Positions 1-9,425 of a stretch of 64,000 nucleotides of DNA are shown here, piece after piece (position 1 is the first letter of the stretch; each line of letters starts with the position of its first letter). The DNA comes from Streptomyces luteogriseus (GTDB taxonomy: Bacteria > Actinomycetota > Actinomycetes > Streptomycetales > Streptomycetaceae). The notes beneath the pieces were generated by a model, which saw only the letters and a program-made list of their open reading frames with translations, was not told where the DNA came from and made no database searches. The position numbers and the translations under genes were made by a program. Where the stretch lies: the NCBI RefSeq assembly GCF_014205055.1, contig NZ_JACHMS010000001.1, positions 7,468,501 to 7,532,500 on the forward strand, written 5' to 3'.

Positions 1-1231
1 GGCCCTCATGCGCTCCGGGCGAGGCGCGGACCTGCTGCCCCGGCGCCGTCTCGTCATCGGAGGCGAGGCGTCGGGCTGGCAGTGGCTGCGCTCCGTCGCC
101 CGCACCGCCGGTCCGGACTGTCAGGTGTACAACCACTACGGTCCCACCGAGACCACCGTCGGCGTGCTGACCTGGCCTGTTCCCCGTGAAGCGGAGCCCG
201 AGGCGGTGAACGCCCCGCTGGGAAGACCGCTGCCCAACACCACGGTCCATGTGCTCGACCGCGACGGCCGGCACGTGCCGACCGGGGCCCCCGGTGAACT
301 CTGCGTCTCCGGCGCCAACGTGGCCCGGGGCTACGTTGGCAGACCGGACCTCACCGCGGCCGCCTTCGTCCCCGATCACCTCGCCCCGGCCGGCGGCGGC
401 ACGGCGAACCCGCCGGGCGGGGAGGGCGGGGCCCGGATGTACCGGACCGGTGACCTGGTACGGCTGCGCCGGGACGGCACTCTCGAGTTCCTGGGGCGCG
501 GCGACGACCAGGTGAAGATCCGTGGGTTCCGGGTCGAGCTGGGCGAGATCGAGGCGGCCTTGACCGACTGCCCTCTCGTACGGGAGGGGATCGTCGTCGT
601 CCGGCGCGACGGACAGGAGGAGCCCCGGATCGTCGGCTACCTCGTGCCGCAGGGCGCCGGGGACGCCAGGGGCGCCGAGGACGCCGAGGGCAAGGGGGAC
701 GGCGCGGACGGCGGGGACGGCGGCGGTGCCGGGGGCGCCGACACGAGTGCCGTGCTGGAGTACCTGCGGGCACGCCTGCCCCGCCACATGGTTCCCTCCG
801 CGCTCGTGGCGCTGCCCGCCCTGCCCCTCTCCGCGCACGGCAAGGTCGACCGGAGGGCGCTGCCCGCCCCGGCGCGCACCGAAGCACCCGTGCTCGCCCC
901 CCGCAACGACACGGAGCGGGCCGTCGCCGAGGTGTGGCGCGACCTCCTGGGCGTCGACGACGTCGGCCTCGACCAGAACTTCTTCGACCTCGGCGGTCAT
1001 TCACTGCTGCTCATCGAACTGCACCGGCGGCTGGCCGCGGACGTGGGCATCCACGCCGAGCTGATGGAGCTGTTCCGCTCGACCACCGTCCGCTCCCAGG
1101 CCGCCCTCGCCGACGACGAGACCGGCGCGGCGGGACCCGTCGGCCTGGACAGCGCCAGGGAACGCGGCAGACGGCAGCATCAGCTGCTGAGGCGCAGGCA
1201 GGCGGCTCGGCCGCAACGGCCCGCGCCATGA
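1..1231 (+). CDS. NRPS C-terminal fragment: adenylation-PCP (5' end outside window)
   Basis: Partial gene, open at the left edge. It is the end of an NRPS module: the second half of an adenylation domain, then a carrier domain. Visible A motifs are NHYGPTETT (A5), YRTGDL (A7), the A8 block around 520-560, LPRHMVPS (A9) and HGKVDRRALP with the A10 lysine. The PCP carries LGGHSLL with the phosphopantetheine serine. The readable specificity positions are V299, G301, H322, V330, G331 and K517. They fit the aspartate code (DLTKVGHIGK) as I recall it, but positions 235-278 lie outside the window, so Asp is only an inference. A Gly/Asp/Ala low-complexity stretch (about 655-750) interrupts the domain between A8 and A9. 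The protein ends in an Arg-rich tail (RRQHQLLRRR) that looks like a docking peptide for the acidic N-terminus of the next PKS. Confidence 0.93.
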   Translation, partial: ALMRSGRGADLLPRRRLVIGGEASGWQWLRSVARTAGPDCQVYNHYGPTETTVGVLTWPVPREAEPEAVNAPLGRPLPNTTVHVLDRDGRHVPTGAPGELCVSGANVARGYVGRPDLTAAAFVPDHLAPAGGGTANPPGGEGGARMYRTGDLVRLRRDGTLEFLGRGDDQVKIRGFRVELGEIEAALTDCPLVREGIVVVRRDGQEEPRIVGYLVPQGAGDARGAEDAEGKGDGADGGDGGGAGGADTSAVLEYLRARLPRHMVPSALVALPALPLSAHGKVDRRALPAPARTEAPVLAPRNDTERAVAEVWRDLLGVDDVGLDQNFFDLGGHSLLLIELHRRLAADVGIHAELMELFRSTTVRSQAALADDETGAAGPVGLDSARERGRRQHQLLRRRQAARPQRPAP

Positions 1232-1237
1232 CGGACC

Positions 1238-1288
1238 TTGACACCGGGAAGAGCGGCTAAGAGTATGAGCGGGACGCTGCCGCAATGT
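1238..1288 (+). promoter_or_regulatory. Cluster promoter copy 1
   Basis: TTGACA (1238-1243), 14 bases, TAAGAGTATG (1258-1267), 6 bases, ACGCTGC (1274-1280), 4 bases, ATGT (1285-1288). The same elements with the same spacing recur at 16934-16984. TTGACA plus GAGTAT at 17-base spacing can serve as -35/-10. The conserved ACGCTGC downstream could be a pathway operator or an initially transcribed signal. It starts 7 bases after the upstream NRPS stop codon and drives the PKS gene that follows. Confidence 0.7.
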
Positions 1289-1535
1289 ATCGACGTTCCC
1301 GCAGCGCGATCGACAGACCGGGCCCGGGCCGTCTCCCGGGACTTTCCGCCGGCCGGTCGTCTCCTTCCCGCCCCGCCTCGCACGGTCCGCGCCGTCCTGT
1401 CGCGCACCCCGCCCGGCCGGGGCGGCTCCCGGAAACCACGACGGACACCGCCGCGTGCCCGTCACCGCGGCGGGCGATCCCGCGCGGGCAGAGTCAGTCA
1501 GAACGCACAGCGGTAGTACGGAATTGGGGGAGTAC
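1289..1535 (+). other. Untranslated leader of the first PKS operon
   Basis: About 250 bases between the promoter block and the PKS start. An ATG at 1285 opens a frame that runs past the PKS start in another register. Its Arg/Pro/Ser-rich product has no family signal and looks like a GC-rich chance frame. Several GC-rich inverted stretches are present but no clear terminator. The PKS ribosome binding site GGGGGAG lies at about 1525-1531. Confidence 0.5.
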
Positions 1536-4500
1536 GTGGAAGAGCCCGACGACTCGCAGGAACTGGGCACCGAGATCGCCGTCATCGGCATGGCCGGACG
1601 ATTCCCGGGAGCACCCGACCTGGAGCGGTTCTGGTCGAACCTCCGGGACGGCGTCGAGTCCGTGGCCTTCTTCGAAGACTCCGAACTGCTCGCCGCCGGC
1701 GTTCCCGAGGCCGAGTTCTCCCGCCCCGGTTACGTGAAGGCCGGGGCCCGGGCGGAGGGCGTCGACCTCTTCGACGCCGAGTTCTTCGGGTACACGCCCC
1801 GCGAAGCCACCATCATGGACCCGCAGCACCGGATCTTCCTCGAACTCGCCTGGGAGGCACTGGAGCACTCCGGCTACAGCCCCGCCCGGATCGGGGACGG
1901 TGTCGGCGTCTTCGGCGGGGCGGGGACCAGCGCCTACCTCCCGCACGTCTTCGCCAACCTGGAGAGCGGCGCCGCCATCGGCGCCTCCAACGTGGGGCTC
2001 GGAAACGAACTCGGCTTCCTCACCACACGCGTCTCCTACAAGCTCGGCCTGCAGGGCCCGAGCGTCCCCGTGCACACCGCCTGCTCCAGCTCCCTGGTGG
2101 CGGTCCACCTCGCCTGCCAGAGCCTGCTCAACCACGAGTGCGGCACGGCGATCGCCGGTGGAGCGGCCTTCAAGGTCCCGCCGGGCAAGGGGTACCAGTA
2201 CCAGGAGAGCGGCATTCTCTCCCCCGACGGGCACTGTCGTCCCTTCGACGCCGACAGCCGGGGCACCGTCTTCAACAACGGCGCGGGCGTCGTCGTACTC
2301 AAGCGCCTCGAGGACGCCCTGCGCGCCAACGACACGGTGTACGCGGTCATCAAGGGCACCGCCGTCAACAACGACGGCTCCGCGAAGGCGAGTTTCACCG
2401 CCCCCGGGGTGGCCGGGCAGAGCGCGGTCGTCCTGGAAGCCCTGGAGATCGCCGGTGTCGAGCCCGACGAGATCAGCTACGTCGAGGCCCACGGCAGCGG
2501 CACCAGAATCGGCGACTCCATCGAGATCGAGGCACTGACCAGGGCCTTCGACACCGGCTCGGACCGCACCGGATTCTGCGCGATCGGTTCGGTGAAGTCG
2601 AACGTCGGCCACCTCGACGCGGCCGCCGGAATCGCCGGGCTCCTCAAGACCACGCTCGCCCTGCGCCACCGCACCCTGCCGCCCACCGTCCACTTCCGTC
2701 AGGCCAACCCGGCCATCGACTTCCCCAGCACGCCGTTCCACGTCCAGCGGGAACTCGCCCCCTGGACCACTCCGGACGGTGCCCCCCGACGCGCGGGGGT
2801 GAGCGCCTTCGGATTCGGCGGCACCAACGCCCACGTCGTCCTCGAAGAAGCACCCGAACCCGCCCCGCCCGGTCCGGTCCGGCCCTCCCAGCTGCTCGTC
2901 CTGTCGGCCCGCACCCCGCAGGCGCTGGAGCGGGCCACCGACCGGCTGGCCGCGCGCCTGCGGCAGGAGGACCTGTCGCTCGCCGACGTCGCCTTCACCC
3001 TGGCGCAGGGCCGTCAGGAGTTCCGCCACCGCCGCGTCGTCGTCGCCCCCGACTCGCTCAGCGCGGCGCACGCCCTGGAATCCCGCGACGGTGGGAGCGT
3101 GACGACCGGCACCGCCGACGCCGCCGCGCCTTCCGTCGCGTTCCTCTTCACCGGGCAGGGCTCCGCGTACCCGGGGATGGCGGCCGGGCTCTACGCGCAG
3201 GAGGCCGTGTTCCGCGCGGCCGTGGACCGGTGCGCCGAACTGCTGCGCCCCGAACTCGGCACGGACGTCCGCGACCTGCTGCTCGCCGCGCCGGACGACG
3301 AGGAAGCGGCTCGCCGGCTCGCCACCACCGCGCTCGCCCAGCCGGCCCTCTTCACCCTGGAACACGCGCTGGCCGAGCTGTGGAGCTCCTGGGGCGTCAC
3401 CCCGTCGGCCATGATCGGGCACAGCCTCGGCGAGTACGTGGCCGCCTGCCGTGCCGGGGTCTTCGAACTGGCCGACGCGCTCCGGCTGGTCGTCCTGCGC
3501 GGCAGGCTCATGGAGCGGCAGGCGAGCGGCGCGATGCTCAGCGTGGCCTCCGACCGGGCCACCGTGGAGCGGCTCCTGCCCGCCGGACTGTCCCTCGCGG
3601 CGCACAACGGCCCGTCCGACTGCGTCGTGTCGGGCCCGGACGAGGCGGTCGCCGCGTTCGCCGCCCTCGCGGAGCGGCAGGGGATCGTGACCCGCCCGGT
3701 CGCCACCTCCCACGCCTTCCACTCCACGTTGATGGCGCCGATGGTCGAGGAGTTCACCCGCGCCGTCGCCCAGGTCCCCCGGCACGAGCCGGCGGTGCCG
3801 TTCCTCTCCAACGTGACCGGCGACTGGATCACCGCTCGCGAGGCCACCGACCCCGCCTACTGGGGGCGTCACGTCCTCGCCACGGTCGAGTTCGCGCGGG
3901 GCGTCGAAGTGCTGGCGGCCGACCCGGAGGTGGCCTTCCTCGAGGTCGGACCGGGCCAGACGCTGCGCAGCCTCGCCGCACGGAACCTCGCGGGTGCACA
4001 GCCGCCGCGCCTGGTGACCGCCACGCTGCCGCACCGGCAGGACGGCCGCGGGCCGCTGGAAACCGCACAGCGCGCCCTGGGCCTGCTCTGGCTCCACGGC
4101 GTCACCCCCGACTGGACCGGTTACCACGCCGACGAGCGGCCCCGTCGCGTGGCACTGCCGACCTACCCGTTCGAGCGCACGCGCCACTGGCTGGAGCCCG
4201 CACCGGCCGCACCGGCGAGGCCGGGGCCCCACCCGCTTCTCGACGAGTTGCTGGTGCGGACGGTGGACGAAGCGGTCTTCCTCACGTCCTTCGACCTGGA
4301 ACGCCACTGGGTGCTCAGCGAGCACAAGATGCTCTCCGAGGCCATCGTGCCGGGCACCACCTACCTGGAGATGGCACGGGCCGCGGGCACGGAGTACCTC
4401 GGCGAGCAGGTCACCGTCCTGTCCGACGTCGAGTTCCAGGTCCCCCTGCTGGTCACGGCGGAGCAGCCGCGGGTCGCGCACACCATCGTGCGCTCCGACG

Positions 4501-7500
4501 GCGGTGACGGCGCCGAGTTCAAGGTCGTCAGCCAGGACCCGGCAGCGTCCGACGGGCGGCGGTGGACCGTCCACGTGCGCGGCAGGCTCTCGGCGGGGCC
4601 CCGGCCGCCGCGCCGCGCCGACCTGCCCGCCCTCGCAGCCCGCTGCCGGCTCGCCACCGTGGACGTCGGCACCCTGCAGGCCGAGCACCGGGTCATGGAC
4701 TTCGGCAGCCGCTGGCAGGACAGCCTGCGCACGGTCGACGTCGGCGTGCGGGCCGCGCTCGGCCACCTGAACCTGCCGGAGCGCCACCACGAGGAGACCG
4801 GCGCCTTCGCGCTCCACCCCGCGCTGCTCGACCTGGCGACCGGGTTCCACCGCTGGGCGATGCTCCGGGGCGACGAGGCCCCCGACGCGTCCGGGCACGA
4901 CTTCTACCTGCCGCTGGCCTACGACCACCTCACCGTGCACGGGCCGATGCCCGCCCGGTGCGTCAGCTTCGTCCAGCCCGACCCGGACTTCCCGCAGAGC
5001 GACGAGATCCGCAAGGTCGACGTCCTGGTCTGCGCCCCCGACGGCGCCGTCGTCCTCGACATCAGGGGCTTCACGGCCAAGCGCGTCAACGACCCCCGGC
5101 GCACCGTCCGGAACGCCCGTGCGGCCACAGCGCACCACACCCTGCGCTGGGTGCCCGCGGACGGCACCGGGGCGAGCGGTGACGGGGGAGCGGCACGGCG
5201 GCCGGTCGGCCATGCCCTGGTGGTCGGAACCGACTCGCCCCGGCGCGCGGTCGTCGTCGCCGAGCTGCGGGACGCCGGCGTGACCGTCGACGTGACCGGT
5301 GCCGACACCGACTGGACCACCTGGACGCAGCCGCTGCCGGCGGAGACCGTGTTCGTGGCGAGTGAGGACGAAGCGGGCAGCCCCGGCCGACACGCACAGG
5401 AACGCCTCCTGGACAGCGGCGTGATGGCCCTGCTGCGTCTGGCCCAGACCCTCGGCGGGCCGGGCGCGGGCCCCCGCCGGCTCACCGTCGTCGCCGGGTA
5501 CGCCGAGGACGTCACCGGCGACGAGCCCTACCTCGTGCCCGCCCACTCCGCGCTGTTCGGCCTGGCGAAGGTCATCGGCCAGGAGCACCCCGACATCGGC
5601 TGCCGGTGCGTCGACACGGCCGCCGACGTCCCGCCCGGCGCGCTCGCCCGGGAGATCCTCGGGACGGACCCGGCGGGGCAGGCCGCCCTGCGCGGCGACG
5701 GCCGCTACGTCCTCGAACTCGTCGAAACGGACCTGCGCCCCGAACCGGAGGACCTCGCGGCCGTACCGGACGGCGTCCACCTGATCACCGGTGGCCTCGG
5801 CGGACTCGGTCTGGAGATCGCCCGGTCCATCGCCGCGGCCCGGCCCGGAGCGAGGATCGCCCTGGTCGGCAGACGCGGACTGCCACCCCGTGAGCAGTGG
5901 CCCGACGTGCTGCGCGACGGGCCGGCCGGCCAAGCCGAGCGGATCCGCCTCATCGAGGAGATGGAGTCCCACGGCGCCAGCGTCCTCGTCCGCCCGGGCG
6001 ATGTCTGCGACCACGACGACATGGCCCGCGTCGTCGCGGACGTCCGCCGCGACCTCGGCCGCATCACGTGGCTGGTGCACGCGGCGGGCACCGCGGGTGA
6101 CGGCTTCCTGATGAACAAGACGCCCGACGTCTACCGGGCCACCCTGGCCCCCAAGGTCACGGGCGCGATGGTGCTGGACGACGTCACCGCCGACGACCCG
6201 CCCGAACTGATGGTGATGTTCAGCTCGACCACCGCCCTGTTCGGCTCACCGGGCCAGGGCGACTACACGGCGGCCAACCTCTTCCTCGACGCGTACGCGG
6301 CCTGGCGGGGCAAGCGGGGTCTGCGCACGATCACCCTGAACTGGACCGACTGGCTGGGCACCGGCATGGCCGCCGACCACGGCGTCCAGCGCGACCAGGG
6401 CTTCTTCCGGTCCGTCGAGATCGAGGACGCGGTGGCGAGCTTCCACGCGGCCGTCCGGTCGGACCACGTGCGGGTGATCGTGGGGGAGATCAACCACGAC
6501 GCGCTGGCCGTGCTGGACCCGGCCGTGCTGCGGGCCCGTCTGGCGGCCTCACCCATCCGCCTGAGCGAGCCGATCCGGCGGGCCGTGGCCGCCCTGGCGG
6601 CGACCACCGCCACCCGGGCCGCCGCGGGACCCCCGGCACCCGTCTCGGAGGTGACACTGCTGGGCCGGCCGGACGGCGAATACAGCCCCATGGAGGAGAC
6701 CCTGGGCAGGCTGTGGGCCGCCGAGTTCGGCATCAGTGAGATCGACGTGTCCGCCACCCTGTTCGACCTCGGCGGCGACTCGCTGCTGGCCCTGCGCCTG
6801 TCCAACACCCTGCAGGAGGCCCTCGACGTGAAGACGTCGATCGCCGACCTGTTCGCCCACCCGACGGTCGCCGACCTCGCCCGGCATGTGAGCTCCGGTG
6901 AGCAGGCGACAGACCCCAGGAAAGCCCCGCACGCGGTGACGGCCCCGGACACCGCGCCCACCCCGCCCACCGAGACCGTCCCGGACGAGGCGGCCGGGGA
7001 GGAGACCGACCCGGGCTGGTTCGGCCTCTGGAACGCCCAGAGCGGCATGTGGCTGCAGCACCAGTTGGGGGAGGGCCGTGCTGAACTCAACCTGCCGGTG
7101 TGGACGCACGTGCACCGCGCTGTCGACCACGAGGTCTTCCGCAGAGCCGTCGCGTATCTGATCGACCGCCACCAAGCGCTCCGCCTCGTGTTCCGGGACA
7201 CCGCGGACGGGCCCCGCCAACGGGTCCTGCCCGCCTTCGACCTCGACGTCCCGCTGGTCGACCTGAGCGCACACCCCGACCCGGAGGCCGAGGCAGAGCG
7301 GCTGATCCGCGCGGACAGCGCCATCCCGTTCGACACCCTGGACACCCCGCCGCTGCGCGTCGCGCTGTACCGGCTCGGCCCCGAACACCACTGCGTGTAC
7401 TACACCATGCACCACCTCATCTCCGACGGCACCGGCATCGGGATCTTCCTGCGGGAGCTGCTGGAGACGTACGAGGCGCTCGCGCGGGACGAGGAACCGT

Positions 7501-8369
7501 CGCCGGAGCCGCTGGAAACGACGTACGAGGAGCTGATCCGCGGCCGGTTCGCATGGCTGGCCGGCCCCGAGCGCCCGGCCGCCGAGGCCTACTGGCTCGA
7601 CGAGCTGGCGGGCCCCCTGCCCCGGCTCCACATCGGTGACCACGACGCGCCCGGCGCCGAGGTGTCCAACGAGACCATGGACTTCACGGTCGACCCGGAC
7701 CTGTCCGAAGCCGTCGGGGCGCTCGCCAGGAAGTGGGACGTCACCGTGCACGTCCTCCTCCTCAGCGCGTACGCCGTGGCGCTGCGGGGCATCGGGTCGG
7801 ACGACGACATGGTGATCTGCGTGCCGTTCTCCGGGCGGGACAGCAAGAGCATGAGCCACCACCTGGGCATGTTCGTCAACCCGCTCGCCGTGCGCCTCAC
7901 TCTCTCCGACACCGACACGTTCGACGAACTGGTCCGGCGCGCCCAGGCCAAGAGCGTCGGCGCCTACGCCCACAGCCGCTACCCGTTCACACTGATCGCC
8001 GAACGGGTGGCGCCCGCCGACGGCGCGCCCCGCGACGGCCGGAACCCGGTCTTCTCGACCGCGTTCCAGTTCACCGACTTCCTGCCGCCCGCCAACCAGA
8101 CCTCGCAACTCGACATCTGCCTGTACGGCAAGCCGGGAGAGGACGGTCTGGGCATGCGGCTCACCTACAACTCGCTGCGGCTGACCGAGTCGGAGGCCAT
8201 GGAGGTACGGACGGCCTTCCTCGCCGTGCTGCGCGAGGTGACGGCCGACCCGGGCAGCACATTGGCGGCCCTGGCCGAACCCATGCGGCGGGCCCGCCGG
8301 GCGGGCGTCGTCGCCCCCAGGGGCCGCCGCCTGGGAGCCCTGCGGTCCACCCGGGCTCCGGGCGTCTGA
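1536..8369 (+). CDS. Hybrid PKS-NRPS: KS-AT-DH-KR-ACP-C
   Basis: About 2277 residues. The GTG at 1536 is chosen because GGGGGAG precedes it by five bases and it begins just before the KS. Order by residue: KS about 14-440 (TACSSSL with Cys183, EAHGSGT, NVGHLDA); AT about 530-830 (GHSLGEYVAA, HAFH, so malonyl-CoA by family rule); DH about 895-1170; KR about 1400-1640 (TGGLGGLG, Ser and Tyr of the catalytic set present); ACP about 1715-1785 (GGDSLL); condensation domain about 1825-2240 with MHHLISDG. The DH motif is HKMLSEAIVP, where the usual glycine is serine, and the second motif is DLATG in place of DxxxQ/H, so its activity is uncertain. The N-terminus is acidic (EEPDDSQE). The protein ends after the C domain with no A or PCP, so the acceptor PCP must be on another protein. 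Confidence 0.95.
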   Translation: MEEPDDSQELGTEIAVIGMAGRFPGAPDLERFWSNLRDGVESVAFFEDSELLAAGVPEAEFSRPGYVKAGARAEGVDLFDAEFFGYTPREATIMDPQHRIFLELAWEALEHSGYSPARIGDGVGVFGGAGTSAYLPHVFANLESGAAIGASNVGLGNELGFLTTRVSYKLGLQGPSVPVHTACSSSLVAVHLACQSLLNHECGTAIAGGAAFKVPPGKGYQYQESGILSPDGHCRPFDADSRGTVFNNGAGVVVLKRLEDALRANDTVYAVIKGTAVNNDGSAKASFTAPGVAGQSAVVLEALEIAGVEPDEISYVEAHGSGTRIGDSIEIEALTRAFDTGSDRTGFCAIGSVKSNVGHLDAAAGIAGLLKTTLALRHRTLPPTVHFRQANPAIDFPSTPFHVQRELAPWTTPDGAPRRAGVSAFGFGGTNAHVVLEEAPEPAPPGPVRPSQLLVLSARTPQALERATDRLAARLRQEDLSLADVAFTLAQGRQEFRHRRVVVAPDSLSAAHALESRDGGSVTTGTADAAAPSVAFLFTGQGSAYPGMAAGLYAQEAVFRAAVDRCAELLRPELGTDVRDLLLAAPDDEEAARRLATTALAQPALFTLEHALAELWSSWGVTPSAMIGHSLGEYVAACRAGVFELADALRLVVLRGRLMERQASGAMLSVASDRATVERLLPAGLSLAAHNGPSDCVVSGPDEAVAAFAALAERQGIVTRPVATSHAFHSTLMAPMVEEFTRAVAQVPRHEPAVPFLSNVTGDWITAREATDPAYWGRHVLATVEFARGVEVLAADPEVAFLEVGPGQTLRSLAARNLAGAQPPRLVTATLPHRQDGRGPLETAQRALGLLWLHGVTPDWTGYHADERPRRVALPTYPFERTRHWLEPAPAAPARPGPHPLLDELLVRTVDEAVFLTSFDLERHWVLSEHKMLSEAIVPGTTYLEMARAAGTEYLGEQVTVLSDVEFQVPLLVTAEQPRVAHTIVRSDGGDGAEFKVVSQDPAASDGRRWTVHVRGRLSAGPRPPRRADLPALAARCRLATVDVGTLQAEHRVMDFGSRWQDSLRTVDVGVRAALGHLNLPERHHEETGAFALHPALLDLATGFHRWAMLRGDEAPDASGHDFYLPLAYDHLTVHGPMPARCVSFVQPDPDFPQSDEIRKVDVLVCAPDGAVVLDIRGFTAKRVNDPRRTVRNARAATAHHTLRWVPADGTGASGDGGAARRPVGHALVVGTDSPRRAVVVAELRDAGVTVDVTGADTDWTTWTQPLPAETVFVASEDEAGSPGRHAQERLLDSGVMALLRLAQTLGGPGAGPRRLTVVAGYAEDVTGDEPYLVPAHSALFGLAKVIGQEHPDIGCRCVDTAADVPPGALAREILGTDPAGQAALRGDGRYVLELVETDLRPEPEDLAAVPDGVHLITGGLGGLGLEIARSIAAARPGARIALVGRRGLPPREQWPDVLRDGPAGQAERIRLIEEMESHGASVLVRPGDVCDHDDMARVVADVRRDLGRITWLVHAAGTAGDGFLMNKTPDVYRATLAPKVTGAMVLDDVTADDPPELMVMFSSTTALFGSPGQGDYTAANLFLDAYAAWRGKRGLRTITLNWTDWLGTGMAADHGVQRDQGFFRSVEIEDAVASFHAAVRSDHVRVIVGEINHDALAVLDPAVLRARLAASPIRLSEPIRRAVAALAATTATRAAAGPPAPVSEVTLLGRPDGEYSPMEETLGRLWAAEFGISEIDVSATLFDLGGDSLLALRLSNTLQEALDVKTSIADLFAHPTVADLARHVSSGEQATDPRKAPHAVTAPDTAPTPPTETVPDEAAGEETDPGWFGLWNAQSGMWLQHQLGEGRAELNLPVWTHVHRAVDHEVFRRAVAYLIDRHQALRLVFRDTADGPRQRVLPAFDLDVPLVDLSAHPDPEAEAERLIRADSAIPFDTLDTPPLRVALYRLGPEHHCVYYTMHHLISDGTGIGIFLRELLETYEALARDEEPSPEPLETTYEELIRGRFAWLAGPERPAAEAYWLDELAGPLPRLHIGDHDAPGAEVSNETMDFTVDPDLSEAVGALARKWDVTVHVLLLSAYAVALRGIGSDDDMVICVPFSGRDSKSMSHHLGMFVNPLAVRLTLSDTDTFDELVRRAQAKSVGAYAHSRYPFTLIAERVAPADGAPRDGRNPVFSTAFQFTDFLPPANQTSQLDICLYGKPGEDGLGMRLTYNSLRLTESEAMEVRTAFLAVLREVTADPGSTLAALAEPMRRARRAGVVAPRGRRLGALRSTRAPGV

Positions 8370-8445
8370 GGAGCGACGGCCGGCCCCGGTCCGCAACCGA
8401 GTCCGCCCGACCGGCGGACTCGCTCATTCGAGGAGGAAGAGGTCC

Positions 8446-8661
8446 ATGGACGAGCGACAGGAAGAAACCCGTTACGTCGTGGTGGTCAACCACGAGGAGC
8501 AGTACTCGATCTGGCCCCTGGGCCGCGAGGTTCCCGAAGGCTGGAAGCACGCCGGACACGAAGGCCCGAAGGACGCCTGCCTGGCCCACATCAACGAGGT
8601 GTGGACCGACATGCGTCCGCTGAGCCTCCGTTTGAAGATGGAGACCGAGAACACCCGATGA
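8446..8661 (+). CDS. MbtH-family NRPS chaperone
   Basis: Seventy-one residues with the family signature: NHEEQYSIWP, VPEGW, G-x-x-G, CL-x-x-I and WTDMRPLSLR. MbtH proteins bind adenylation domains and are often needed for their solubility and activity. A strong AGGAGGAAGAGG site lies a few bases before the ATG. The stop overlaps the thioesterase start (ATGA), so the two are co-translated. It probably serves one or more of the three A domains in this cluster. Confidence 0.97.
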   Translation: MDERQEETRYVVVVNHEEQYSIWPLGREVPEGWKHAGHEGPKDACLAHINEVWTDMRPLSLRLKMETENTR

Positions 8662-9425
8662 CGACCCTTGTCCGGCCGTTCGTCCACAGGCCCCACGCGA
8701 GCATGCGGCTGCTGTGCCTGCCCCACGCCGGAGGTGGTGCCTCGGCGTACCGCGGGTGGGCGACCGAGCTGCCCGACGGCATCGAGCTGTGGGCGGTCCA
8801 GCCGCCCGGCCGGGAGGACCGGGTCATGACCCCGCCTCTCGCCCACATGGACGACCTGCTCAACGACCTGGTGCCCGCCGTCGTCCCGCTGCTGGACCGG
8901 CCGTTCGCCCTGTTCGGCCACAGCATGGGTGCCGTGGTGGCGTGGGAGCTGGCCCGGGCGCTGCAACAGCTCGAAGCCGGCTCGCCGGTACGGCTGTTCG
9001 TCTCCGGCAGTGTGCCGCCGCAGATCAGGGACGTACCGGAACGGCCGCTGCACACCCTGTCCGACGACGAGCTCTGCGACCGGCTCAGGGAGTGGGGCGC
9101 GACCCCGGAGGCCGTGCTCGCCGACCCGGAGCTGATGGCGCTGTTCCTGCCCGTCATACGAGCGGACCTCGCCGTGGTCGAAAGCCGTGTCCACCGCACC
9201 GAACCCCTGCTCACCTGCCCCGTCACGGCCTACGGCGGTACCGAGGACGGCAGCGTCGGCAGCGACGTGCTGGCGCGGTGGGGCGAGGTGACGACCGGGC
9301 CCTCCAACTGCCGCATGTTCCCCGGGGACCACTTCTTCCCGCACTCCGCGCGCTCGGCCGTCCTCGCGGACATCACCGACCGGCTCGGCGCGGACTCGCT
9401 CTACGGAAAGGCTGGAACGGCATGA
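8658..9425 (+). CDS. Type II (editing) thioesterase
   Basis: About 255 residues, alpha/beta-hydrolase fold. It has LCLPHAGGGAS near the N-terminus, the nucleophile elbow GHSMG, an Asp in the GGTEDG segment and FPGDHFF carrying the catalytic His. This arrangement is typical of stand-alone type II thioesterases, which hydrolyse misloaded acyl groups from carrier domains. The ATG is chosen because it overlaps the MbtH stop. A GTG at 8601 would extend into the MbtH gene without domain support. The stop overlaps the next NRPS start (ATGA at 9422). Confidence 0.93.
   Translation: MTTLVRPFVHRPHASMRLLCLPHAGGGASAYRGWATELPDGIELWAVQPPGREDRVMTPPLAHMDDLLNDLVPAVVPLLDRPFALFGHSMGAVVAWELARALQQLEAGSPVRLFVSGSVPPQIRDVPERPLHTLSDDELCDRLREWGATPEAVLADPELMALFLPVIRADLAVVESRVHRTEPLLTCPVTAYGGTEDGSVGSDVLARWGEVTTGPSNCRMFPGDHFFPHSARSAVLADITDRLGADSLYGKAGTA

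Noticed and set aside
1494..6080. Very long open frame on the minus strand opposite the PKS
   Set aside because: GC-rich shadow of the PKS gene: no domain signal, and the plus strand carries clear KS, AT, DH and KR motifs.
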